Origin: an uncultured Persicobacter sp.
GTDB lineage: Bacteria; Bacteroidota; Bacteroidia; Cytophagales; Cyclobacteriaceae
Direction of reading: 5' to 3'
Length of the DNA: 64,000 nt
Assembly: GCA_947498325.1 (NCBI GenBank)
Contig: CANMKE010000001.1
Location: 310,001 to 374,000 of the forward strand
Shown: positions 41,024-49,300 of the stretch, one piece after another
How positions within the stretch are numbered: position 1 is the first letter of the stretch
How the letters are laid out: each line of letters starts with the position of its first letter
The notes under the pieces: generated by a model
Databases searched by the model: none
What the model was told of the DNA's origin: nothing
What the model saw: only the letters and a program-made list of their open reading frames with translations
Translations under genes and position numbers: made by a program

Positions 41024-42955
41024 TTAAATTAATTGATTTTGAGAGGTGGGCACCAACTCAAGCATTTCACATACAGTGGCAGCAATACCTTCAGCATCAA
41101 AACCACACTCTTTGTGTAACTCTTGTTGCGTACCGTGTTCTACAATGGCATCTGGAATACCCAGACGTTTGATTTTTGCGTGATATTGGTGATCGACCAT
41201 AAATTCATAAACCGCAGACCCAAAACCACCCATCAGGCAACCGTCTTCCACCGTGATTACTTTGTCAAATTTTGAGAACACCTCGTGAAGCATGGCTTCG
41301 TCAAGGGGTTTTACAAATCGCATATCATAAACGGCAATGTCGGCATCTTTCTTCAGCTGCGTTGCCGCGGCCAAAGCATAATTACCCACCGGACCTACGG
41401 ACAAAATAGCGATATCATTTCCTTCTTTGACCGTCCGACCTTGTCCAATCTGAATTTCTTCCATCGGTGTTCTCCAGTTTGGCATACTACCTTGCCCTCG
41501 GGGGTATCGGATAGAAAATGGCATGGCATTCTTCTTCAGTTGCGCAGTATACATCATATTGCGCAATTCCTGTTCGTCCATCGGTGCCATTACCGTAATG
41601 TTTGGAATGCAACGCATAAAAGCCAAATCATAAGCACCGTGGTGTGTTGGCCCATCTGCACCCGCAAATCCCGCGCGGTCAAGGCAGAAAATTACATGCA
41701 AATTCTGAATACAGACATCATGAATCACCTGATCGTACGCCCTTTGCATAAAAGTAGAATAGATATTGCAAAACGGCACCGCTCCCTGTGTGGCCAAGCC
41801 CGCAGAAAATGTAACGGCATGCTGTTCAGCAATACCAACATCAAAAGCACGATCAGGAATTTCCCGCATCATGATGTTCAAAGAACAACCCGACGGCATG
41901 GCAGGGGTAATTCCCATAATTTTTTCATTTTCTTTGGCCAGCTCAACTAAGGTATGGCCAAATACATCCTGAAATTTTGGGGGTTGTGGATCCGTAATGA
42001 TTTTTTTGCGGATTTCGCCCGTAACCTTATCAAAAGTACCTGGGGCGTGCCATTTGGTCTGATCTTTTTCTGCAGGAGCATAACCTTTCCCTTTGGTGGT
42101 CATGACATGCAATAATTTTGGGCCTTTGATATCTTTCAGATCCTTGAGGACGGTAACGAGATGATCGAGATCATGCCCGTCAACAGGCCCAAAATAGCGC
42201 AAATTGAAAGACTCAAAAAGATTGCTGTGGCGCATGAAAAACGCCTTGGTGCTGTTCTCAATTTTTGAGGCCAGTTCTTGCGCATTAGGTCCAAATTTGG
42301 AAATTTTGCCCAGCAAATCCCAGACCTCATCTTTTACTTTATTGTAAGTTTTTGAGGTCGTAATATTAGTCAGATAGTCGTTCAGTGCCCCTACATTAGG
42401 GTCGATCGACATATTATTATCATTAAGGATAATCAATAAATTGGAGTCTTGAAGATCTCCGGCGTGGTTCATGCCTTCAAAAGCCATTCCGCCAGTCATG
42501 GCTCCATCGCCAATTACAGCAATGTGATGACGGTCGTCTTTGAATTGATTATTTGCAACAGCCATTCCCAAGGCCGCAGAAATAGAGGTAGAGGAGTGGC
42601 CGACCCCAAAGGTGTCGTATTCGCTTTCTTTGCGTTTGGGGAATCCCGAAAGCCCTCCGTATAGTCTGTTGGTATGAAATTGCTCACGACGGCCAGTCAA
42701 GATTTTGTGTCCGTAGGCTTGATGCCCCACATCCCAGATCAACTGATCTTTTGGGGTATCAAAGACATAATGCAAAGCGGTAGTCAACTCAACGACTCCA
42801 AGGCTTGCACCAAAATGCCCTCCATAGACCGAAACATTATCGATAATAAACTGGCGCAACTCATCACGTACCTGATGGAGCTGCTTGTTATCGAATTTCT
42901 TTAGGTCCTCCGGACTGTTGATTGTTTTTAATAGTTTACCTGGCTCTATAAGCAT
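41024..42955 (-). CDS. dxs: 1-deoxy-D-xylulose-5-phosphate synthase
   Basis: Thiamine-diphosphate enzyme that makes DXP from pyruvate and glyceraldehyde 3-phosphate, the entry step of the MEP isoprenoid pathway. The 643-residue length is normal. Landmarks: WDVGHQAYGHKILTGR, GVGHSSTSISAALGMA, the ThDP-binding GDGAMTGGMAFEGMNHAG...NDNNMSID, FNLRYFGPVDGHDL, and the second half DVGIAEQHAVTFSAGLA with RAGFAGADGPTHHG. It heads a likely operon with an alpha/beta hydrolase and DPP IV. Confidence 0.97.
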   Translation of the reverse strand: MLIEPGKLLKTINSPEDLKKFDNKQLHQVRDELRQFIIDNVSVYGGHFGASLGVVELTTALHYVFDTPKDQLIWDVGHQAYGHKILTGRREQFHTNRLYGGLSGFPKRKESEYDTFGVGHSSTSISAALGMAVANNQFKDDRHHIAVIGDGAMTGGMAFEGMNHAGDLQDSNLLIILNDNNMSIDPNVGALNDYLTNITTSKTYNKVKDEVWDLLGKISKFGPNAQELASKIENSTKAFFMRHSNLFESFNLRYFGPVDGHDLDHLVTVLKDLKDIKGPKLLHVMTTKGKGYAPAEKDQTKWHAPGTFDKVTGEIRKKIITDPQPPKFQDVFGHTLVELAKENEKIMGITPAMPSGCSLNIMMREIPDRAFDVGIAEQHAVTFSAGLATQGAVPFCNIYSTFMQRAYDQVIHDVCIQNLHVIFCLDRAGFAGADGPTHHGAYDLAFMRCIPNITVMAPMDEQELRNMMYTAQLKKNAMPFSIRYPRGQGSMPNWRTPMEEIQIGQGRTVKEGNDIAILSVGPVGNYALAAATQLKKDADIAVYDMRFVKPLDEAMLHEVFSKFDKVITVEDGCLMGGFGSAVYEFMVDHQYHAKIKRLGIPDAIVEHGTQQELHKECGFDAEGIAATVCEMLELVPTSQNQLI

Positions 42956-43034
42956 AATGAATTATTTTTCCTTGCCCGACTAAGCGAGCAATTTATAAAT
43001 TCTCAGTCCTAAAAATTAAGTGGACTTGAACATA

Positions 43035-43042
43035 CAAAAATA
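43035..43042 (-). promoter_or_regulatory. -7 element for dxs
   Basis: Minus strand TATTTTTG, perfect TAnnTTTG, giving a leader of roughly 70 bases. The -33 region is only a partial match. Confidence 0.5.
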
Positions 43043-43186
43043 GGTGATGTTTTTAGAATGTACTAAATTAGGGCAAGAAATCCTCGATGAAAGTTTTTTA
43101 TCGGTTAATTTCTTTGCTGAACGCCATAATCACTTACTTTCTTACATCTTTAATTACTTGTTTAAAATGACTGTTTATCTGGCAAG

Positions 43187-43219
43187 TTGCTGAAAATTGT
43201 CTTTGGAGTGATAAATTTG
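43187..43219 (+). promoter_or_regulatory. promoter of scpA
   Basis: TTG at 43187-43189, a 22-base spacer and TAAATTTG at 43212-43219. The spacer is at the long end of the known range. The leader would be about 44 bases. Confidence 0.5.
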
Positions 43220-43269
43220 TAGGCCTTCTGCGGTTAAATTTTATTCACGGTTATAATTTATGATATCTT

Positions 43270-44001
43270 TTGTCTTTCGAAATTAAATTACCCTTGTTTG
43301 AGGGACCCTTCGATTTATTGCTATTTTTTATCCAGCGCGATGAGCTGGATGTACATGATATTCCGATCGCAAAGATCACTGCCGACTTTTTATCCTACCT
43401 CGATGCGATGAACAAACTGGACGTGGAGTTGGCTTCCGATTTTATGGTGGTGGCCGCGACGCTGATGCGAATAAAATCCAAAATGTTGTTGCCCCGCCCA
43501 GAGCTTGATGAGCAAGGGGAGGAGATCGACCCACGGGAGGAATTGATGCAACATTTGCTGGCTTATAAAAAGTATAAATCTGTTATGGAAGATTTCCGTA
43601 AGATGGAGGAGCGGGAGCTGGGCAAGCAAAAGCGGGGGAATATCATCGCCGAGCAGCAGGAACTGGCTTCTGAATACGCCACGGAAATGGAAATGCACAA
43701 TCTTGATATGTATAAATTATTGAAAGTTTATCAGCAAGTGATGCGCAGAAAGGAAGCCCAGGAGGAAGAACACGTACATCAAATTACGCCTTATGATTAT
43801 ACCATCTCAGGTCAAAAAGAATGGCTGCTGAGCCTGCTGAAAGCAGAGGGTAAGCAAAATTTTGAAGAGCTGTTCATGGCAGTGGGTAATCGTATAGGGA
43901 TGATTTTCACGTTCCTGGCCATCTTGGAATTGGCACAGTGGCAGGAGTTAAGCCTGACCATCGGTGCAGGATTTAACAGTTTTTGGGTTGAACCTATATA
44001 A
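43270..44001 (+). CDS. scpA: segregation and condensation protein A (kleisin)
   Basis: Kleisin subunit of the Smc-ScpAB chromosome condensin. The 243-residue protein begins SFEIKLPLFEGPFDLLLFFIQRDELDVHDIPIAKIT, the conserved N-terminal Smc-neck binding region, followed by LASDFMVVAATLMRIKSKMLLP. The C-terminal winged-helix part runs to the end (FEELFMAVGNRIGMIFTFLAILELAQW). The start codon is TTG at 43270: it puts the family's usual first residues right after the start, and the ATG at 43260 is out of frame and hits a stop. scpB is not in the window. The next gene begins 3 bases after the stop. Confidence 0.93.
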   Translation: MSFEIKLPLFEGPFDLLLFFIQRDELDVHDIPIAKITADFLSYLDAMNKLDVELASDFMVVAATLMRIKSKMLLPRPELDEQGEEIDPREELMQHLLAYKKYKSVMEDFRKMEERELGKQKRGNIIAEQQELASEYATEMEMHNLDMYKLLKVYQQVMRRKEAQEEEHVHQITPYDYTISGQKEWLLSLLKAEGKQNFEELFMAVGNRIGMIFTFLAILELAQWQELSLTIGAGFNSFWVEPI

Positions 44002-44004
44002 ATA

Positions 44005-45066
44005 ATGGAAATTTCTAACAAGAAAGCATTTTCGACGCTTAACCCGAATAAAATATGGATTCCAGTGTTGATCGGACTGGCAATTTCTGTTTGGTTATTT
44101 CTTTCAGATGATCACGTAAGTGTGGAAAACCTGCAAGTGTTGCTGCAACCCTTGTCGGTCTTTTCCCTCGTGCTTGCCGTGATAGTAATTCTTTTTCGGG
44201 ATGCGGGATACATCTATCGTATTCGGACCCTTACGGGGAAATCTCTCAGCTGGACCTCCTCCTTTTATGTCATTATTCTTTGGGAATTTTCGAGTGCCGT
44301 TACGCCCTCTGTTGTTGGAGGCAGTGCGGTGGCTGTTTTTATTCTGATGAAAGAAGGCCTAAGTTTCGGGCGCGCGCTGGCTTATGTGATGCTGACGGCC
44401 ATTCTGGATAATCTGTTTTTCGTCGTTTTCGCCCCATTGGTGATTGTCCTTGCTCATGGGAGTATTTTTGATGGCATTACGACCGATGCCCTGGGGAAGA
44501 GCCTACCCGTCATTTTCTGGACTTCCTATTCCTTGATTGCCATTTATACTTTGGTCATGTCTTTTGCTTTATTGGTACATCCAAGGGGGTTCAAGTGGCT
44601 TTTATTGAAAATCACCAGTTGGGGATTTTTAAGGAGATACCGTGCCAGGGCCAATAAGCAAGGTGATGAAATGATCCTTGGCGCCAAAGAATTGATTGGT
44701 AAGCCAGCAACTTATTGGTTTAAAGTGGTGCTTGCAACGGTGTTTGTATGGGTTGCCCGCTACCTGATGCTCAATGCGGTGATGGGGGGGTATGTTCTGC
44801 TGAGCATTAAGGAACACCTGTTTATTTTTGGGCGACAGCTGATCATGTGGATTGTCATGCTGATATCACCCACGCCAGGAAGCAGCGGTACTGCGGAGTA
44901 TTTTTACGGGCTGTTTTTTCAGCATTTTCTGGGCGAGTTTACTTTTGGTACCAGCCTGTTGTGGCGGCTTCTGGCCTATTATCCTTACTTGTTTTTGGGG
45001 GCGGTATTTCTTCCACGATGGATTCAGAAGGTGTTTTTCGACCGAAAAAAAGAGAATCAAAAATAG
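44005..45066 (+). CDS. YbhN/UPF0104-type membrane protein (lysylphosphatidylglycerol synthase TM-domain family)
   Basis: A 353-residue polytopic membrane protein of the family that includes the flippase-like membrane domain of MprF, without the synthase domain. About eight helices; family motifs include the tail of helix 3 with WEFSSAVTPSVVGGSAVAVF and ISPTPGSSGTAEYFYG near the C-terminal part, where small residues and Pro mark the conserved loops. It starts 3 bases after scpA, so they are co-transcribed. Substrate and function are unknown; lipid transport is only an inference from the family. Confidence 0.87.
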   Translation: MEISNKKAFSTLNPNKIWIPVLIGLAISVWLFLSDDHVSVENLQVLLQPLSVFSLVLAVIVILFRDAGYIYRIRTLTGKSLSWTSSFYVIILWEFSSAVTPSVVGGSAVAVFILMKEGLSFGRALAYVMLTAILDNLFFVVFAPLVIVLAHGSIFDGITTDALGKSLPVIFWTSYSLIAIYTLVMSFALLVHPRGFKWLLLKITSWGFLRRYRARANKQGDEMILGAKELIGKPATYWFKVVLATVFVWVARYLMLNAVMGGYVLLSIKEHLFIFGRQLIMWIVMLISPTPGSSGTAEYFYGLFFQHFLGEFTFGTSLLWRLLAYYPYLFLGAVFLPRWIQKVFFDRKKENQK

Positions 45067-45090
45067 GCATACTTGCTTGAATGCCTATTT
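45061..45090 (+). terminator. hairpin at the end of the YbhN-like gene
   Basis: AAATAGGCAT (45061-45070) pairs with ATGCCTATTT (45081-45090), 10 pairs and a 10-base loop; the stop codon lies in the stem. The following T-richness is broken, so termination may be partial. Confidence 0.5.
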
Positions 45091-45142
45091 CATGTTTTCT
45101 TTGTAATGATTTTTAATATTATTCACTACATAGCGTACAACG

Positions 45143-45493
45143 ATGAAAAAGTTAGCTTTTTTTCTATGTTTTTGCTTGATGGGTATGATGGCGCAGGCAC
45201 AGATTATCAGCACACAGGTAAAAATGACCATTTTGGATAAAAATGGTAATCCCGTAGAAGGGGCGAAAGTAACCCTTTATAACAATGAAGCCGATTACAC
45301 CAAAAATATAAACCCCATTCAGGAAACACAGGTTTCTGACCAAAAAGGACGTGTGACCTTCAAGAAACTCGACACAAAACGCTATTATGTGCGTGCTGAA
45401 AAGGGTGAGATGAGCAATCAGTGGGGAGCCGATTATATCGAAAAGCTGATTCATCACCGCATCAATAAGGTGAATGTAATTATAGAAGACTAA
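45143..45493 (+). CDS. small secreted protein with carboxypeptidase-regulatory-like (CnaB-type) domain
   Basis: A 116-residue protein with a signal peptide (MKKLAFFLCFCLMGMMAQAQ, cut after AQA). The mature part is one beta-sandwich of the transthyretin/carboxypeptidase-regulatory type: MTILDKNGNPVEGAKVTLYNN, then VSDQKGRVTFKKLDTKRYYVRAE. Such single-domain proteins are common in Bacteroidota envelopes; no binding partner is indicated. It lies 76 bases after the YbhN-like gene and is convergent with yaaA through a shared terminator. Confidence 0.82.
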   Translation: MKKLAFFLCFCLMGMMAQAQIISTQVKMTILDKNGNPVEGAKVTLYNNEADYTKNINPIQETQVSDQKGRVTFKKLDTKRYYVRAEKGEMSNQWGADYIEKLIHHRINKVNVIIED

Positions 45494-45528
45494 AAAAAAA
45501 CCTGAGCCGAAAGACTCAGGTTTTTTTT
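45492..45528. terminator. bidirectional terminator between the small secreted protein and yaaA
   Basis: CCTGAG (45501-45506) pairs with CTCAGG (45515-45520), lengthened by nine A before and eight T after. It serves the two converging genes; its right edge touches the yaaA stop. Confidence 0.88.
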
Positions 45529-46294
45529 ATCCGCGGGTAAATACCCATTCATTACCTTTTGACAGCGATGGATTGAACTGATAGCCGTCGGCATCAAAAG
45601 CTTTGAGCTCTTCTGCGGATTCAATTTCATGATCAATAATATAGCGCACCATTTTTCCCCTTGCTTTCTTGGCAAAGATGGCAATCACTTTATAGCTGTC
45701 GCCTTTTTTTTCTTTAAATACTGGCGTAATGATGGTCGCCTCCACTAATTTTTTCTTGACGGCCTTAAAATATTCATTAGAGGCCAAATTAATTAACACA
45801 GGAGATTTCTGCGCTTTAAGGTCTTTGTTGAGTGCTTTGGTGATCCTGTCGTCCCAAAATTCATAAAGGTTATTTTTTCCTTTTGCAGGCAGCTTGATCT
45901 TCATTTCCAGGCGGTAGGGCTGAATAAGGTCAAGGGGCTGAAGGTAACCATACAGGCCAGAGAGGATTCTCAGGTGTTGTTGAGCAAACAGAAGATTTTC
46001 ATCGCTGAGGGATGAAGTATCAATGCCTGTATACACATCACCCTTAAAGGCCAATAATGCCTGACGGGAATTTTCGGTATTGAAAGCGGGCTGATAATTC
46101 TGGTAGCGGTCAAAGTTGAGCTCTGCCAGATTGTGGCTGATGTCCATCAGGCTCATCAGATCTTCTTTTTTATATTTTTTTAGGGCACTGATCAGGTTTT
46201 CCGCTTCTTTGGGGAAGTTTGGCTGAGAGGCCGTTTCAGTTCTGATATCGATAGTGAAATCCTGAGATTTGGCAGGAGATATTATTGTGATCAT
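45527..46294 (-). CDS. yaaA: peroxide stress protein YaaA (DUF328 family)
   Basis: A 255-residue cytoplasmic protein. In E. coli YaaA lowers free intracellular iron during hydrogen peroxide stress and binds DNA. Family motifs: the N-terminal IISPAKSQDF, AFNTENSRQALLAFKGDVYTGID, RILSGLYGYLQPLDLIQPYRLEM, and NLASNEYFKAV. Start at ATG 46294 places the conserved MITIISPAK at the N-terminus. A -7 box lies 16 bases upstream, next to the terminator of the big gene before it. Confidence 0.93.
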   Translation of the reverse strand: MITIISPAKSQDFTIDIRTETASQPNFPKEAENLISALKKYKKEDLMSLMDISHNLAELNFDRYQNYQPAFNTENSRQALLAFKGDVYTGIDTSSLSDENLLFAQQHLRILSGLYGYLQPLDLIQPYRLEMKIKLPAKGKNNLYEFWDDRITKALNKDLKAQKSPVLINLASNEYFKAVKKKLVEATIITPVFKEKKGDSYKVIAIFAKKARGKMVRYIIDHEIESAEELKAFDADGYQFNPSLSKGNEWVFTRG

Positions 46295-46310
46295 AGTGTT
46301 ATTGTTTGTG

Positions 46311-46318
46311 CAAAAATA
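46311..46318 (-). promoter_or_regulatory. -7 element for yaaA
   Basis: Minus strand TATTTTTG, perfect TAnnTTTG. The upstream terminator hairpin occupies the region where a -33 box would sit, so no TTG is found. Confidence 0.45.
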
Positions 46319-46352
46319 AAAAAGCGAAGGGAATTATCGGTTCCCTTCGCTT
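46316..46352 (-). terminator. terminator of the 1,877-residue surface protein gene
   Basis: AAGCGAAGGGAA (46322-46333) pairs with TTCCCTTCGCTT (46341-46352), 12 pairs, 7-base loop. On the minus strand it is followed by a T-rich run. Confidence 0.88.
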
Positions 46353-46395
46353 ATTATCTTTATTGAAAAAGACCATGTGTTATCACTGAAATTGA

Positions 46396-49300
46396 TTATC
46401 TGATCAGCAATACACTTCCTCTTTTCTCTTCAATGGGAGAATTTTCGGTGATGCTTCCAAACCTGACCACATAGGAGTATGCACCAGCAGGCATCTCTTT
46501 GCCCGAACGGTCGAAGCCATCCCAACCATCTTCTTTGAAGGTGATATAATCATCAGATCGGAAAATTTTCTCTCCCCATCGATTATAAATTTCAATGACA
46601 AACTTATTCGGATCGAGATTTTTCTCATACTCCACGGAGAATATTTTCCCTCGCTCCGCTTTGTCCCCTGTAAAGTTCCCTTTGGGTGCGAAAGCATTCG
46701 GGAAAACCACCGTCGGGGTACATCGGTTGATGACATTGAACACCATGGTGGCAGGGCAACCTGCAGCGTTGTTGAAGGTTCCTTCTATCTGACCGATCAA
46801 GTCCTCGTTTTCATCGATCGGCAGTGCAGGTTCAATACTGATGACATTATTATTGTCTAAATTAAACCATTCGTAAGTTTCAAACTTTCCAGGATAAATC
46901 ACGGAGTCCAATGGGATTTGCTCATCGTCAAAGAAACAATAAGCAGGGTTGATTCCCAACACCTGTGGATTGATCAGGGTTGCTTTCAGTTCAAGAATGT
47001 TGAATGTAGCGGTATCTTTACACTGAGAAGCCGTAGAAGTAGCAATCAGGTAAACGACAGAGTCAGCGCCGGTGTAATTAATCGTGTTCTCGCTATCGTT
47101 CAGCTTGTTGCCATTAGGTAATATGCCTTCGAACCATTCATAATTCAGTTCCTCATTGAATTTGGAATCCGTATTGGATGCCACATTGATGGGTTCATCA
47201 GACCCTTCACAGCGTGTCTTTCCTGTAAGTGCCAAACCAATTTTTTGTGCAATCTCAATATTTTCGGTTTTCTCAGTTGTACACCCTGTGGCTTTATCCC
47301 TTGCCGTGATGGTGTAATCACCAACTTCCGCATTGACCGTGGCGATGAAAGTGGCGCCTTGTGCAACAATATTATTCAGGGGATCTTTCCAGGAGTAACT
47401 ATAATCTGGCTGGTCGGCTGTCAGGGTAATTTCACCGTCACATTTGTCCCCCTGACGGTCGATGTTGAAATCTTCAGGACCAGCCGAAATTTCGACAGGA
47501 ATTGATTTGCTCACTTCACACTGATTACTTTTTACGGTTACCATCAGCGAGTCGGCATTTTCATTGGTCAGGAAATTCTCGCCATCCTGAAGCACAATCG
47601 TACTGTTGTCTGGGAGGTAAGTCCCGCTGAAGGTGGAAGTGGCTGAGAAGTCACTGCCTGAAGCGCTCACATTAAACGCTACACCCTGTGTATCAATACA
47701 CCCTTTGAGGTCTTCAGAGGATAAGGCCAAATTTAGGTCGGGTTCTTTTAAGTTGATGCCTTCGGCTGACTGACAGCTTGGCGTGGCCGTTTTAAAGGCG
47801 ACCACCTGATAATCACCAGGGTTTGTTGCCACAATATTGTTGATCGCAACGATGGTGGAATCGCCTGTGGTTACATTTTTGAGCGCAATGGTATAAGTGC
47901 CGGGGTCTGCTAATCCGTTAATGGTAATCTTTCCATAGTTTGCACTGCTACAATTCTCCTCGATGGATAATGTAAATGTGATGTCGTCGTTGCCAATGTT
48001 GACCGGTACAACGGTTTCGCATTTGTAGAGATTATCCGTAAGGGTAGCGGTATAACCTCCAGATTCAGCCTCGAAAGTTACTGTTGAGGCCGAAGCCTGT
48101 GTCTGATTTACGGCATCAGGACTCCAGAGGAAGGTCAATCGGTCAAAAGGAATATTTCCCTGTGGAAATACAGCTTCTCCTAAATCCCCACAACTTGTAG
48201 CATTGGTAATGGTTGGTTCTTCATCATAAATATCGACCACTTTAATAGCTGCACTGATCTCGACCATACAGGTCGGGTCGTCAGGGTCGGTCACTTCCAT
48301 ATAGTAAACAAAATCACCAGGAACATCGGTATCCACCGGGAAGGTGTTTTTATTTTCCTTCGGACCATAGTTAGGCGTGTTGGCAGGGTTGTTCTCTACC
48401 GCCCACCGGTAGTCGTATAAAACAGAGATACCTGAACTCAGAATAACATCTGACGTGCCTTTGCAATAGGTGGAGTCGGGGAAGCCAGCATCTACGAGCG
48501 GAGATTCAAAAAAGACTTCTTTCTCCGCAAGGCAACCATTGGGATCTTCTACCTTGATGAGGAAAAATTCATTATGGAAAAGTTCATTTTCAGTATCTAC
48601 CTGAATGGTGTTGGTATCAAAAACTGGGAGCCCTCGGTTTTCCCAGCTGATAGAAAACCCAGTGTCATCACCAAGAAAGGCGGTAAATTCTTTGTCCTGA
48701 CAAATTTTCTCGCCATCAAGCACTCCCCACTGATCGTCAGGAACGGCAGGGTTGATCGTGATGGTGTCGGTTAAAACAGGGTTGAAACTGTAATTTCCAG
48801 TACTGCAATGGTTTTTCCAATTGACGATGTAGAAATAGGTGTCGGCATTGGCGTAAAGGTGTGTTGCTTCCGTGGTGGAATCAATCACGGCACTGTTACC
48901 ATCGCCGAAGCTCCACTCAAGGGTGTAATTTGGTGCGGTAGTATAGTAATCCCCCATGTTTAGGGAAAAAGTGGCCGAATCTCCAAGGCAAACATCCTCC
49001 GCTTCAAGGGATGGTTCGCCTCCCGATCCCGATCCGCCCTGTAAAGTAAATGCCGGCAGTCCCAGTTTGCTGTTTGAATCCAGGGTGAGCTGACTATCTG
49101 AGATGGTCAGGTTAAGTTGCCCACCTTCTGTGAGGCCTATACCATTGATCTCTTTAAGGGTCGTGCTGTTTTGATTGGCAATATAAATGGTGTTGTTGGG
49201 TGCTGTAGATATTTCTCCAATCGTTCCGCCAGCATCCGAGGTGGTTTTGATGATGGCATTGATTTGCTCTACTTCGGATTTCAGCTCGTCTTGTGCATTT

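Larger units (their letters stand above)
42956..43269. other. 314-base divergent gap between dxs and scpA
   Basis: No gene seen. It holds the candidate dxs promoter box (43035-43042, minus), the candidate scpA promoter (43187-43219, plus), and a widely spaced CTTGCCC/GGGCAAG inverted pair (42972-42978 and about 43071-43077) of unknown meaning. Confidence 0.6.
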
